DNA from: Actinostola sp. cb2023
Taxonomy: Eukaryota; Cnidaria; Anthozoa; Actiniaria; Actinostolidae
NCBI GenBank assembly: GCA_033675265.1
Contig: JAUJYZ010000906.1
Location: forward strand, 854,728 to 918,727
DNA length: 64,000 bases
Direction of reading: 5' to 3'
Position numbers and translations under genes: made by a program. The notes under the pieces were generated by a model that saw only the letters and a list, made by a program, of their open reading frames with translations, had not been told where the DNA came from and did not search any database. This document shows positions 1-10,202 of this stretch, one piece after another. Every line of letters begins with the position of its first letter. Positions within the stretch are counted from its first letter, which is position 1.

Positions 1-48
1 CACAAATCACGTTTTTCAATATGGGGAGACGGAGACAAAAGGTACCAA

Positions 49-273
49 AGTTATTTTTGTGTTTTTACCTTTGCTTTAATGTCCTTATTATGAATCTGCC
101 TTAACACCTGGACCATCATTCATTTTAAAGGAGATATTATGTAAAATAGGTCACGTGACTATGTTTTTTCTATTACGTAGTTAAATATCTCCTTATATGA
201 GAACGATGGTCCAGGTGTTAAGGCAGATCCATAGTAAGGGCATTAAAACAAAGGTAAACACACAAAAATAACT
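49..273. mobile_element. Foldback (palindromic) MITE
   Basis: The two halves are near-perfect reverse complements. The left arm runs from about 49 to 139 and the right arm from about 184 to 273, around a spacer of about 45 bases that contains CACGTGA. No coding capacity. It looks like a non-autonomous DNA transposon or foldback element. No clear target duplication could be fixed. Confidence 0.7.
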
Positions 274-514
274 CGGTTTTACACAATAGCTCTCGACTTC
301 TCCCAAACTTCCCTCGTGTTTATATCATGCTATGTAAACAAGGGGAACGTTTTCTATTTGTTCAATCTAGACCGGTCCGAGAGAGAATCTAACCAATCAA
401 ATTGCTTGATTTGCTAGATACCACGCTTCGAGATACACGGTCATTTAATAAATATAGTAACTGGAAAATAATAATATTAATAATAATACTTTATTGGGGT
501 AACTAGAATTACAT

Positions 515-1946
515 ATCGGAAGTGAATTCAAAACGAACACAAACTAAAGAAAAACAACTGTCATAGGGAATTACATGAACCATATTTGATTTTATTGAGA
601 ATGACAAGTAGAATTGTAGTAGATCGTAGAAGACGCTCAAGTATTGTATCAGTCATCATTTAATATTAATAAACTTTTTTTCATGGGATATCTTTGTCAG
701 TGTGTTGCGATGTTTGTTAGTTTGTTTCTCTGTATGACTGAATTATTTAGTTTGCTAATTTTTTGCCGTTTGTTTGTTGGATTTGTTTTGTCAGTGTTGG
801 GTTTACTTTGTTTTATTGGATGTAATTTTTTGTTTCGTTGCTAGTTTGCTTCTTCTGTTTGCTTGTTCGTTCATCGTTGCAAGGAACTCATATGACTTTC
901 CGTGTCATTTGTAACGAGACTCATTAAAAATATCTCAAAAAGAAATATCTCTCCAATTACGCCTTGTTGGGCACTTGAAACATTAACTCGACCTTTTTCG
1001 TGAAAGAGAAAAAAAAGTCCCGCTTTAACAGATGTTTAGATGGCATTGTTGGCTTTCAATAAGCTCGTTAGTGCAGACCTTTTTCTGCCTCCTTTTTTAG
1101 AAATCTTGGAATTTCCAATCAAAAATCTCGACTTTACTTTCACAGTACAAAAATAAGCAATGTTCATGAATATACACTTGACAAAGTTGTCCTTAATCAA
1201 CTTTACTGACTCCCTTTGTAGGCCAGAAAAACTTTTGAAATGAAAAACATAATCTAGAACACATGCTACTCCAGGAAATTCTAACATAAAAATGTAATTT
1301 AGAAAATCTACGAGTAAAAACACTTTGAGTCATTGAAACAACAACAATTCCTGTAAATAGAGACTGAACTAGAACTTGGTTGTCAAATCGACAGGTGATG
1401 TGACGTCATTCATTTTGTTCTATGACGTCGTAAAAGCAGGCCCTGAGATTGACTGAAGGAAGGCAGCCTCATCCTTACATATTTTTTTAATTTTTCGGAC
1501 ATTTTCGCCGTTTAGAAACAAGGAAAACAAACTTTGAACGTTTTACGTGATTCCCCACGATGCTAACACTATCGTAACAATCTCTCTTGTTCTCAGTTCA
1601 GTGTAACAATACCGTTTTCCTTCATGTATCGAACACCGAGCAAATTGATAATGTTTTGAGAGCATGATCTGTTCCTTCAATGGAACTGTACATATAAGTT
1701 CAGGTGTTAGAATTTCGGGAGAACTACCGACTAATGTTTCTATGGCAGTAGTCAAAAACTGTGGTTAATGAAATGTTTCAGCTAAATTCTTCGGAACTCT
1801 ATTCAGTTAAGAGATTAGTGACAAGTGGTCTGGCTTCATTCTGCTCAGCTCAAAATCAGACTTTTGATAGATTAGCAAGTCAATACAGATTTGGTCCAAC
1901 ACACTTTGCAATGACCCAGATAAAGACCATCATTAACTGGGATTAA
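515..1946. repeat. Orphaned 3' flank of a GPCR tandem unit
   Basis: This stretch closely matches the DNA downstream of the intact GPCR (2983-5290), but no receptor gene precedes it. It is the remnant of an earlier tandem unit. It lacks the TTAA element found at 3672-4533 in the other copy, so it serves as a natural empty site. Short reading frames inside it, including a 70-residue antisense frame at 1543-1755, are shared between the copies but look like no known protein. I treat the segment as noncoding. Confidence 0.75.
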
Positions 1947-2050
1947 CTGGTTTACTTAAATGTTCCCTTATTCTTTTGGATCTTTCAATCTGCAAAAAGA
2001 AGCCCACATCGATCTGTCGTTAGAACGTTCATTCTACTGACAAGAAAGAA

Positions 2051-2971
2051 ATGTCGCCTACCAACAGCACAAACTCTTCTTCGAGTTCCTCACTATTCAG
2101 CATCTGTGTGACACTTGGTGAACTCAAGGATCCTCACAAAGCAACTCCTGCTTCTCTCGCAACGTCCCTCTCCGCCGTGGTAGCAACTGTCTTAACGTGT
2201 CCGTTCGTTGTCTTTCTCAACATGTTGGTTCTTTTGGCGTTTTACAAGAAGCCAGCACTACGAACACAAGCCAACGTTCTTCTAGGAGCCATGGCACTGA
2301 ATGATCTTGTGAGAGGTGCTGTTGGTAGCCCAATGTTCGTAGCAAGGGAACTCACTTATCAAATGAGGCTTGAGCCAAACTGCTACGTGAATTTAGCTTC
2401 CGTGTACAATACCCGTATATTTCAGTCTGACATTTTATTGACTGTTATCAACTGTGAGCGCTATCTGGGCATTAAGTATACCATGTGGCATCGCATCCAT
2501 GTAACGAAATCTCGGCTCTTGACCGCTGCTGTTGTCTCAAGTCTCGTTGGTTTAATTTCCATGATTGTACGAACCTTTAAAGAGGAAGGGAAATTTCTAA
2601 TGACATTTATTTTCGTTTTCTGCACCATAGCTACATTCAGTTTTGCTGTGATGATCTGGCGAGTAATTGTTAAGCGAAATCAACAATTTCACGTCCAGGA
2701 TTCTGGACAAAGCCAACCAAGTCCTTCCATGAACAGGTCAGAAAGAAAAGCAGCCAAGATGGCCACGTATCTTGCTTTGGGATTTCTCTTCACCAGAATT
2801 ATTCCTCTTCTACTGCTCGCTTTCATATTCACAAGGCAAGACTGGATGAATGTCGCACAACCACTGGTACATTCACTGTCACTGATGACCTCCCTCGTAA
2901 ACCCTCTCATCTACAGCGTTATGAACCAGGACATCAGAAAGGCGTGTATGGAGCTGATCAAGTGCAACTGA
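2051..2971 (+). CDS. Class A (rhodopsin-like) orphan G-protein-coupled receptor
   Basis: Single-exon frame of 306 residues encoding a plasma-membrane receptor. The N-terminus is short and Ser/Asn-rich with an NST glycosylation site, and there are seven hydrophobic segments at about 42-64, 73-95, 112-134, 155-173, 182-204, 237-260 and 268-290. Family marks are LNDL in TM2, ERY (136-138) at the end of TM3, and NPLIY (284-288) in TM7. Unusual points are a very short second extracellular loop without the usual Cys partner for Cys111, and no CWxP motif in TM6. This resembles the large lineage-specific orphan receptor sets of cnidarians, and the ligand cannot be told. The ATG at 2051 is the first in frame, and the same start context recurs at 8173. 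It belongs to a tandem array, and a polyadenylation signal lies 160 bases downstream. Confidence 0.9.
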   Translation: MSPTNSTNSSSSSSLFSICVTLGELKDPHKATPASLATSLSAVVATVLTCPFVVFLNMLVLLAFYKKPALRTQANVLLGAMALNDLVRGAVGSPMFVARELTYQMRLEPNCYVNLASVYNTRIFQSDILLTVINCERYLGIKYTMWHRIHVTKSRLLTAAVVSSLVGLISMIVRTFKEEGKFLMTFIFVFCTIATFSFAVMIWRVIVKRNQQFHVQDSGQSQPSPSMNRSERKAAKMATYLALGFLFTRIIPLLLLAFIFTRQDWMNVAQPLVHSLSLMTSLVNPLIYSVMNQDIRKACMELIKCN

Positions 2972-3131
2972 ACAAGTTCATCGGAAGAACTCAAAACGAA
3001 CACAAACTAAAGAAAAAACAACTGTCATAGGGAATTACATGAACCATATTTGATTTTATTGAGAATGACAAGTAGAATTGTTGTAGATTGTAGAAGACGC
3101 TCAAGTATTGTAGCAGTCATCATTTAATATT

Positions 3132-3137
3132 AATAAA
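3132..3137 (+). promoter_or_regulatory. Putative polyadenylation signal of the GPCR gene
   Basis: AATAAA lies about 160 bases after the GPCR stop and is followed by T-rich and TG-rich sequence. The same signal is conserved in the related flanks near 665 and 9261. Confidence 0.5.
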
Positions 3138-3671
3138 CTCTTTTTCGTGGGATATCTTTGTCAGTGTGTTGGCATGTTTGTTAGTTTGTTTCTCTGTATG
3201 ACTGAATTATTTAGTTTGCTCAATTTTTGCCGTTTGTTTGTTGGATTTGTTTTGTCAGTGTTGGATTTAGTTTGTTTTCGATGGATTTTTAATTTGTGCT
3301 TCGGTTGCTAGTTTGCTTCTTCAGTTTGCTTGTTCGTTCATCGTTGCAAGGAACTCATATGACTTTCCGTGTCATTTGTAACGAGACTTATTAAAAATAT
3401 CTCAAAAAGAAATATCTCTCCAATTACGCCTTGTTGGGCACTTGAAACATTAACTCGACCTTTTTCGTGAAAGACAAAAAGAAAGTCCCGCTTTAACAGA
3501 TGTTTAGATGGCATTGTTGGCTTTCAATAAGCTCGTTAGTGCAGACCTTTTTCTGCCTCCTTTTTTAGAAATCTTGGCCGAATTTCCGGCCAATCAAATA
3601 TCTCGACATTACTGTCACAGTACAAAAATAAGCAATGTTCATGAATATACACTTGACAAAGTTGTCCTTAA

Positions 3672-4533
3672 GGGTGGACTAACATATTTATTTTGACTGT
3701 TGCTAAGGAAAATTTGAAACCTCAAAAAAATCGTAAAATTCAAAGAGAAGAGAAGGGACTTATAGGAAGTGATTGTAAGGGAGAAAGCTTTGTCAGAGCA
3801 TGACGTCACCAAATTACGTCACAATGACGTCATCAAAACAGAAAACGCTCTTTTTTTCCAAGGATTTATAAGATACTGTAAATCTATGATTATACACTTG
3901 TTCTACAACACAAGGAGCAGACAACTGAGCATGGATTTGGTATTTAAATGAAAAATGATTTTTTTATGGACGTTTTTCGAGCTGTTTTTAAGGATTAAAT
4001 TCCATAACTTGTCATATTGTCTTCAGTTTTTAAAAAGCATGCTCAGCAATGTTGACTAGGTCGTTGTTGATATTCTAGGTTAGAAAAAAATAACCCTCAG
4101 TGAACGTGCTCGAAAATTTTGAAGGTTTTTGAAAACGAGAATCTGCGCATGCGCAGTGAAGTCTTGTTAAATTTACCGTTCTTTTTCAGCATTGAATTGA
4201 TGGATTTCGGAAAAGAATCCTACGAAAATGTTTAGACAGTTCTCTATTCTGTCATTTGGCATAAAAATTATTATGCAGCAAAGACGTTTTGATTTTCCTG
4301 TTGTACGGCCAAGCAGGAGATGTGCGAATTGTATGACTTTCAATTCATAAATTGTATGCTTGCTCATTTCTGCTAAAACGAAATTTAAAATCCCTAGAGA
4401 GAAGTAGGATGTTTAACAAGGCTATAAAATATCAAAATTAAAGAAAAAAATCCTCAACAAAGCTAAAGAATTGAAGACATGTAAAACCCCATAGCAACGC
4501 GGTTGCATAGTAACGAAATATGTTAGTCCACCC
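3672..4533. mobile_element. TTAA-target TIR element (MITE)
   Basis: Flanked by TTAA at 3668-3671 and 4534-4537. The termini are inverted repeats beginning GGGTGGACTAACATATTT. The paralogous flank at about 1189-1199 has a single TTAA at the same place, so insertion with a 4-bp target duplication is directly visible. No transposase is encoded. TTAA choice is typical of the piggyBac superfamily; the family assignment is an inference. Confidence 0.85.
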
Positions 4534-5331
4534 TTAATCAACTTTACTGACTCCCTTTGTAGGCCAGAAAAACTTTTGAAATGAAAAACATAATCTAGAA
4601 CACATTTTACTCCAGGAAATTCTAACATAAAAATGTAATTTATGAAATCTACGAGTAAAAACACTTCGAGTCATTGAAACAACAACAATTCCTGTAAATA
4701 GAGACTGAACTAGAACTTGGTTGTCAAATCGACAGGTGATGTGACGTCATTCATTTTGTTCTATGACGTCGTAAAAGCAGGCCCTGAGATTGACTGAAGG
4801 AAGGCAGTCTGTTCCTTACATTTTATTTTATTTTTTCGGACATTTTCGCTGATTAGAAACAAGGAAAACAAACTTTGAACGTTTTACGTGATTCCCCACA
4901 ATGCTAACACTATCGTAACAATCTCTCTTGTTCTCAGTTCAGTGTAACAATACCGTTTTCCTTCATGTATCGAACACCGAGCAAATTGATAATGTTTTGA
5001 GAGCATGATCTGTTCCTTCAATGGAACTGTACATATGAGTTCAGGTGTTAGAATTTCGGGAGAACTACCGACTAATGTTTCTATGGCAGTAGTCAAAAAC
5101 TGTGGTTAATTAAATGTTTCAGTTAAATTCTTAGAACTCTATTCAGTTAAGAGATTAGTGACAAGTGGTCTGCCTTCATTCTGCTCAGCTCAAAATCAGA
5201 CTTTTGATAGATTAGCAAGTCAATACACATTTGGTCCAACACACTTTGCAATGACCCAGATAAAGACCATCATTAACTGGGATTAACTAGTTACTCGGGC
5301 CCTTCCGAAGGAAGCCCGAGTTAGAAAATAC

Positions 5332-5362
<31 letters not shown>
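5332..5362 (+). repeat. Poly-T tract inside Helentron-like element
   Basis: About 30 consecutive T residues just inside the 5' end. The other copy has a shorter, interrupted T-rich stretch at 47590-47612. Confidence 0.9.
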
Positions 5363-5871
5363 CAGGTGATGGAATGAAGAAAAAATGCGAAGAATGCGAT
5401 GTATTTGATCCTATCGATTTCAAGATTTCTCATCATAGATCTTCAAGCTATTAAGTTCAGGATTGTAGTTGATCATTCCACGATGAAGCTAAGGCGCGTT
5501 TGCTTTTGTTATAAATGAAACGACATCTTTCAGAGTGGGCCCACACGAATAGCCGTATGCTTTTGTCTGTGAAATGAGCCTGTTTAAAGCCCGTGTTTTA
5601 TCGGCTGTTCTATAACGCCTTTCCACGAACTCGAACTCATATCCAAAAATGAATTGAGACAAAGGCGATCGAGCAAGGTCAATGTTCGAAAATCCGTGTT
5701 CTTTTCAGTAAGATGACAGTTGTAAAGTGATCCTTATCTGAGTCATACATCTATTACGCGACCTAATTTTAGAACCGTTGATTTAAAACCGAATTTCCAC
5801 GCTCAAAACAGGTCAGTGAACGGCAAAAATACAATCGAAATCAAAACGTCCTTAGATTTTAGGGATCTATT

Positions 5872-7616
5872 AATAATAATAATAATAATAAACTATATTT
5901 ATAAAGCGTCATATTCAATATTTGCTCATGGCGCTATTAACCTATATCCAATAAAAATAATAATGAAAAATAAAATGATAATAATAACAATAATAATAAT
6001 GAGGTCAATCGGGGTCGATACTAATAATGAGGTCCATACTGAAGTCCATCTATGGCATACGAAAAATTAAATTAATTATTAAAAGCCAATTTAAATAAGT
6101 AAGTCTTTAAGTTATTCTTGAAATTGTCCACATTTGGGCATTTCCTCAGTTCGAGTGGAAGTTTGTTCCAAAGTGTGGGTGCAGCAACAGAGAACGCACG
6201 GTCTCCATAGGTCTTCAATCTCGACTTAGGTACCAGGAGTAGTTCTTGAGATGTAGAACGGAGTGGGCGTGAACTTGGACGGTGATGAAGTAGGTCTGCA
6301 ATATAAACAGGTGCCAAACCGTGGAGTGCTTTATAAACAAGTAGCAGGATTTTGAAGGAGATACGAAACTGAACAGGAAGCCAGTGTAGCCTAAACAGAG
6401 CCGGTGTAATATGATCAAATTTCTTGGTAGAAGTAACAATACGAGCAGCAGTGTTCTGTATTGATTGCAGCTGACTGATCAAGCATTTAGGCAGGCCATA
6501 TAGTAAAGAATTACAATTATCCAGTTTAGAGCTAATGAATGCATGGATGAGGATCTCCGTAGCTTCATTGGTGAGGTATTTTCTTATCTTTGCAATGTTC
6601 CTAAGATGGTACTGAGACACAGAGCAGATTCTTCTAATGTGTTCTTCCATGCTGAGGCATTCATCCAGTATTACACCAAGATTCCTTGCAGACACCTTTG
6701 GACATATACATTCATCACCTACCAAGACAGAGTCGATGAAAGGACGAGGGTGAAACTTTGAGCTAATAACCACAAGTTCCGTCTTATCCTGGTTAAGCTT
6801 GAGCATATTGTTGGTCATCCAGCGATCAATGTCTTTAACACAGAGTTGAACTGATGATTTAGCAGTACAGAGATCAGCAAAACTATTGGTCTTGAAGGAT
6901 ATGTACAGCTGTGTGTCGTCGGCATACAAGTGATAGTCCAAATTGTGCCGCTTGATGATATCAGCAATAGGTGATGTGTATAACGAGTAAAGTAACGGGC
7001 CCAACACAGATCCCTGAGGCACACCACGAACAACACTGCGAAGGGAAGACTTGGCGTTTTCAAGGTTGACAAACAATTGGCGTGATGTTAAATAAGTTTC
7101 AAACCATGCAAGGGCTTTCCCTCGGATACCAAAGCGAATAGAAAGTCTGGATAGTAGTGTAGGATAATGTACAGTATCAAAGGCAGCAGATAAATCAAGT
7201 AATAGTAGAATGACAGATTCCTTTTTGTCAAGAGCACACAAGACATCATTTTGTACCCTTAATAACGCAGTTTCAGTTGAATGAAATGTTTTGTAAGCAG
7301 ACTGAAACACTTCGTCTAGATAGCAGGTCTTGATATGTTCAGTCAATTGTACAGCAACTGCTTTCTCAATTACCTTGGAGACAAATGTCAGGTTGGAAAT
7401 GGGACGAAAGTTCTTAAACTGTTCATGGTCGGCATCAAGTTTCTTCAATGAGGGTGTAATCGCCGCAGTCTTCATTTCATCAGGAAAATTACCAGTCGAC
7501 AGAGATAGGTTAACAATCTTGGTGATAGTAGGTAGGAGTGTTGTAAGGCAACCCTTTAGAATCGATGCAGGCAAAGGGTCCAAAATGCACGACTTGGAAG
7601 AAGGTTTTACTACAAA
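5872..7616 (-). mobile_element. 5'-truncated LINE of the CR1/L2 group
   Basis: Inserted in the Helentron-like element; the second copy of that element shows the uninterrupted site at about 48121-48130. On the minus strand it runs from the start of the reverse-transcriptase domain to a 3' tail of TTA/ATT repeats (about 5872-6010). A microsatellite 3' tail and 5' truncation are typical of CR1/L2-type retrotransposition. Confidence 0.85.
6072..7583 (-). CDS. Reverse transcriptase of LINE (L2/CR1-like), 5'-truncated
   Basis: Uninterrupted frame of about 503 residues that continues upstream to the truncation point near 7612. It begins at the RT palm (DPLPAS, FRPISNL) and holds the catalytic core with LLDLSAAFDTV, GVPQGSVLGPLL and the YADD box (HLYADDTQLY). 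The C-terminal region has the LHWLPV and KALHGLAP motifs typical of L2/CR1-group ORF2 proteins. Endonuclease and ORF1 are missing, so the copy is dead as an autonomous element, although the frame is intact and therefore young. There is no real ATG start; the apparent start is only a point in the truncated frame. Confidence 0.85.
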   Translation of the reverse strand: MDPLPASILKGCLTTLLPTITKIVNLSLSTGNFPDEMKTAAITPSLKKLDADHEQFKNFRPISNLTFVSKVIEKAVAVQLTEHIKTCYLDEVFQSAYKTFHSTETALLRVQNDVLCALDKKESVILLLLDLSAAFDTVHYPTLLSRLSIRFGIRGKALAWFETYLTSRQLFVNLENAKSSLRSVVRGVPQGSVLGPLLYSLYTSPIADIIKRHNLDYHLYADDTQLYISFKTNSFADLCTAKSSVQLCVKDIDRWMTNNMLKLNQDKTELVVISSKFHPRPFIDSVLVGDECICPKVSARNLGVILDECLSMEEHIRRICSVSQYHLRNIAKIRKYLTNEATEILIHAFISSKLDNCNSLLYGLPKCLISQLQSIQNTAARIVTSTKKFDHITPALFRLHWLPVQFRISFKILLLVYKALHGLAPVYIADLLHHRPSSRPLRSTSQELLLVPKSRLKTYGDRAFSVAAPTLWNKLPLELRKCPNVDNFKNNLKTYLFKLAFNN

Positions 7617-7809
7617 TCAGAAGAAGACGCTCAATGACGAGGGAGACTTGTGTCTGACTCATAGATAAAGATCTCCGCGGACTCTTGTTATAATTAAACT
7701 CACGACCAACGCCGTACAACGGTCATGTATAACTCCATCTATTGACAGAAAGCTATATGTACAGAAGTCATGCAAATAGTCGAGCCAGTCGAGTTATTTT
7801 CAGTAACTC

Positions 7810-8034
7810 ATGATGGATGTTTATTTTATTCCACGTTTGAAAAATTCAGAAGGAAAAGGAATCGTAAAAATCGTACTTCAAAACTACATCAAAGCATTTA
7901 AGGCAAGCAAGGTCAATGTTCGTAAATCGAGATCGTATAGCCCTTCATCTGGCAGACATATAGTCTCCCTCGTCACGCAACTGTCAGTCATTGTCAGGTC
8001 TCTCCTCACGCAACTGACATTGTCCTTTTCATAA
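7810..8034 (+). other. Small recurring reading frame in Helentron-like element
   Basis: A 74-residue frame starting [16 protein letters not shown]. It recurs at 48319 (variant 3' end) and 48944 (same length) in the second element. I recognise no domain. It is basic and ends hydrophobic. It may be chance conservation between young copies, so it is listed as an observation and not as a gene. Confidence 0.35.
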
Positions 8035-8172
8035 GCCCGAGTGTACGCTCATTGAGCGTCTTGTTTATTTAAATGTTCCCTTATTCTTTTGGATCTTTCA
8101 TATCTCAGTACTGTAAATACCAAGCACACATCAATCTTTCGCTAAAACGTCCATTCTACTAACAATAAAGCA

Positions 8173-9100
8173 ATGTCGCCTACCAACAGCACAAACTCTT
8201 CTTCGAGTTCCTCACTATTCAGCATCTGTGTGACACTTGGTGAACTCAAGGATCCTCACAAAGCAACTCCTGCTTCTCTCGCCGGCAGCGTCCCTCGTGA
8301 TAGCAACTGTCTTAACGTGTCCGTTCGTTGTCTTTCTCAACATGTTGGTTCTTTTGGCGTTTTACAAGAAGCCAGCACTACGAACACAAGCCAACGTTCT
8401 TCTAGGAGCCATGGTACTGAATGATCTTGTGAGAGGTGCTGTTGGTAGCCCAATGTTCGTAGCAAAGGGAACTCACTTATCAAATGAGGCTTGAGCCAAA
8501 CTGCTACGTGAATTTAGCTTCCGTGTACAGTTCCCGTATGTTTCAGTCTGACATTTTATTGACTGTTATCAACTGTGAGCGCTATCTGGGCCTTAAGTAT
8601 ATCATGTGGCATCGCATCCATGTAACAAAATCTCGGCTATTGACCGCTGCTGTTGTCTCAAGTCTCGTTGGTTTAATTTCCATGATTGTACGAACCTCTA
8701 AAGAGGAAGGAAAATTTCTAATGACATTTATTTTCGTTCTCTGCACCATAGCTACATTAATTTTTGCTGTGATGATCTGGCGAGTAATTGTTAAGCGAAA
8801 CTGATCAACAATTTCACATCCACTGAGGATTCTGGACAAAGCCAGCCAAGTCCTTCCATGAACAGGTCAGAGAGAAAAGCAGCCAAGATGGCCACGTATC
8901 TTGCTTTGGGAGTTCTCTTCACCAGAATTATTCCTCTTGTACTGCTCACTTTCATATTCGCAAGGCAAGACTGGATGAATGTCGCACAACCACTGGTACA
9001 GTCACTGTCACTGATGACCTCCCTCGTAAACCCTCTCATCTACAGCGTTATGAACCAGGATATCAGAAAGGCGTGTATGGAGCTGATCAAGTGCAACTGA
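8173..9100 (+). pseudogene. GPCR pseudogene, tandem copy of the gene at 2051
   Basis: High nucleotide identity to the intact receptor over its full length, with the same start context. Visible lesions are: an indel after the N-terminal segment near 8281-8300; an extra A near 8463 (AGCAAAGGGAACTC where the intact gene has AGCAAGGGAACTC), which shifts frame; and an inserted TGA stop at about 8803 after the TM5 region. The TM6-TM7 part with NPLIY is still readable. It is a decayed duplicate. Confidence 0.9.
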
Positions 9101-9296
9101 ACAAGTTCATCGGAAGAACTCAAAACGAACACAAACTAAAGAAAAAACAACTGTCATAGGGAATTACATGAACCATATTTGATGTTATTGAGAATGACAA
9201 GTAGAATTGTTGTAGATTGTAGAAGACGCTCAAGTATTGTATCAGTCATCATTTAATATTAATAAACTCTTTTTGGTGGAATATATTTGTTAGTTT

Positions 9297-9419
9297 GTGT
9301 AGAGTAATCATGTATACCGCTGACCCCAGCGGGCTCAGTTGAACTTGTAGATTTCACCTCGTGTTTTTCATGTTGTCCAGTTCACAATAAAGTTAGTTGT
9401 AAGTCCCAGAATCTTACAT
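9297..9419 (+). mobile_element. Partial LTR of a Ty3/gypsy-type element
   Basis: The GPCR 3' flank homology breaks at about 9289 and is followed by sequence ending in an AATAAA-containing segment and TTACA. A primer-binding-site-like TTGGCGACGAGGAT comes next, and a gag-like frame follows directly. The start of the LTR is uncertain. Confidence 0.5.
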
Positions 9420-9433
9420 AATTGGCGACGAGG

Positions 9434-9616
9434 ATGCCTTTAGGTAAAATAGAAAAGTTCGACGGCCAAGCAAGCAACATTCACAGATACATAGAGCGAT
9501 TGGAGCAATATTTTGAAGCCAATGAAATTCCTGAAGACAAGGACGATGCACACAAGCCACAGGAAGCCCAAGCTGTGGTTTTGTGGAGAATATCGCAAAA
9601 AAAATTTTTACTGTAA
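9434..9616 (+). pseudogene. Truncated gag of Ty3/gypsy-type retrotransposon
   Basis: About 60 residues beginning MPLGKIEKFDG, with a pattern (FDG, RYIERLEQYFEAN) like the start of Ty3/gypsy gag proteins of marine invertebrates. It ends in a frameshifted, A-rich stretch; no nucleocapsid, protease or polymerase follows. It is a dead fragment. Confidence 0.6.
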
Positions 9617-9929
9617 ATACTCTAACAAAAGACTTGAAACTGTGGTAGTGTCTTGTGGTCTTTATTTACTATACCTGTACAAATTTACAGCGAATTTCAG
9701 CATTTTTTAATGTCTCCCCTCACCCTGTAAAGAAAGAAGGCAAGGAAGGAGACGAAGGTCGAAAAATGGCTTCCAAAGCCGTTCAAATATTGCTCGTTTT
9801 TTCCCTTCGGTCAATATCTGATCGACTGTAGAAGTACTCCATTGTGGAACTGGACGCGACTGAGCCACTTACCTGGCTTGAATCAGCGAAAAATAAACGA
9901 TGGCTCCAACCTAGCCTGAGTAGCCTTGG

Positions 9930-10045
9930 CAGTCTGGAAGGGGATTGGGAAGGGGGAGGGCGAAGGGTAAAAGGAAGGAGGAGGGGGATTGGGGAGGAGA
10001 AGGGGAGGGGAGAGGGGATTGGGGAGGAGAAAGGGGGAAAGACCG
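9930..10045. repeat. G-rich imperfect repeat
   Basis: Runs of GGGG and repeated GGGGATTGGGGAGGAGAA on the plus strand. It could form G-quadruplexes. No gene. Confidence 0.8.
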
Positions 10046-10202
10046 CCTGCCCGAAGACTATAGGTTTTTGAATTGCCCCACCGCTGGAGAACGGGAAATA
10101 CTGATTGGCTAAAAAGTGACGTGTCTGTCAACGGGTGTCAACAACACTTATAATTATTCAAGAATCATTCAAACTTTTCACGATTACTAGCCGGCTACGG
10201 CA

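Larger units (their letters stand above)
2983..5290. repeat. 3' flank of GPCR unit, homologous to 515-1946
   Basis: High identity to 515-1946 outside the inserted block 3672-4533. Together with the receptor it forms a duplicated unit of roughly 2.4-3.3 kb. The homology ends where the Helentron-like element starts at 5293 and resumes after it at about 8065. Confidence 0.8.
5293..8064 (+). mobile_element. Helentron/Helitron2-like non-autonomous element (copy 1)
   Basis: The 5' end is ACTCGGGCCCTTCC, followed by its own inverted GCCCGAGT. Near the 3' end GCCCGAGT recurs, then a hairpin ACGCTC-ATT-GAGCGT, then CTTGT. Left and right flanks both present T, and comparison with 1941-1990 shows a clean insertion between T residues. 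Asymmetric terminal inverted repeats, a 3' hairpin and T-T insertion are marks of Helitron2/Helentron elements. No Rep or helicase is encoded. A truncated LINE (about 5872-7616) is inserted in the middle. A second copy lies at 47547-49198. Confidence 0.65.

Noticed and set aside
1761..1946. 61-residue frame upstream of the GPCR
   Set aside because: Lies in duplicated flank; the second copy has lost the frame.
1543..5096. Antisense 70-residue frame present in two copies (1543-1755 and 4884-5096)
   Set aside because: Conservation follows from recent tandem duplication; no domain and no expression evidence.
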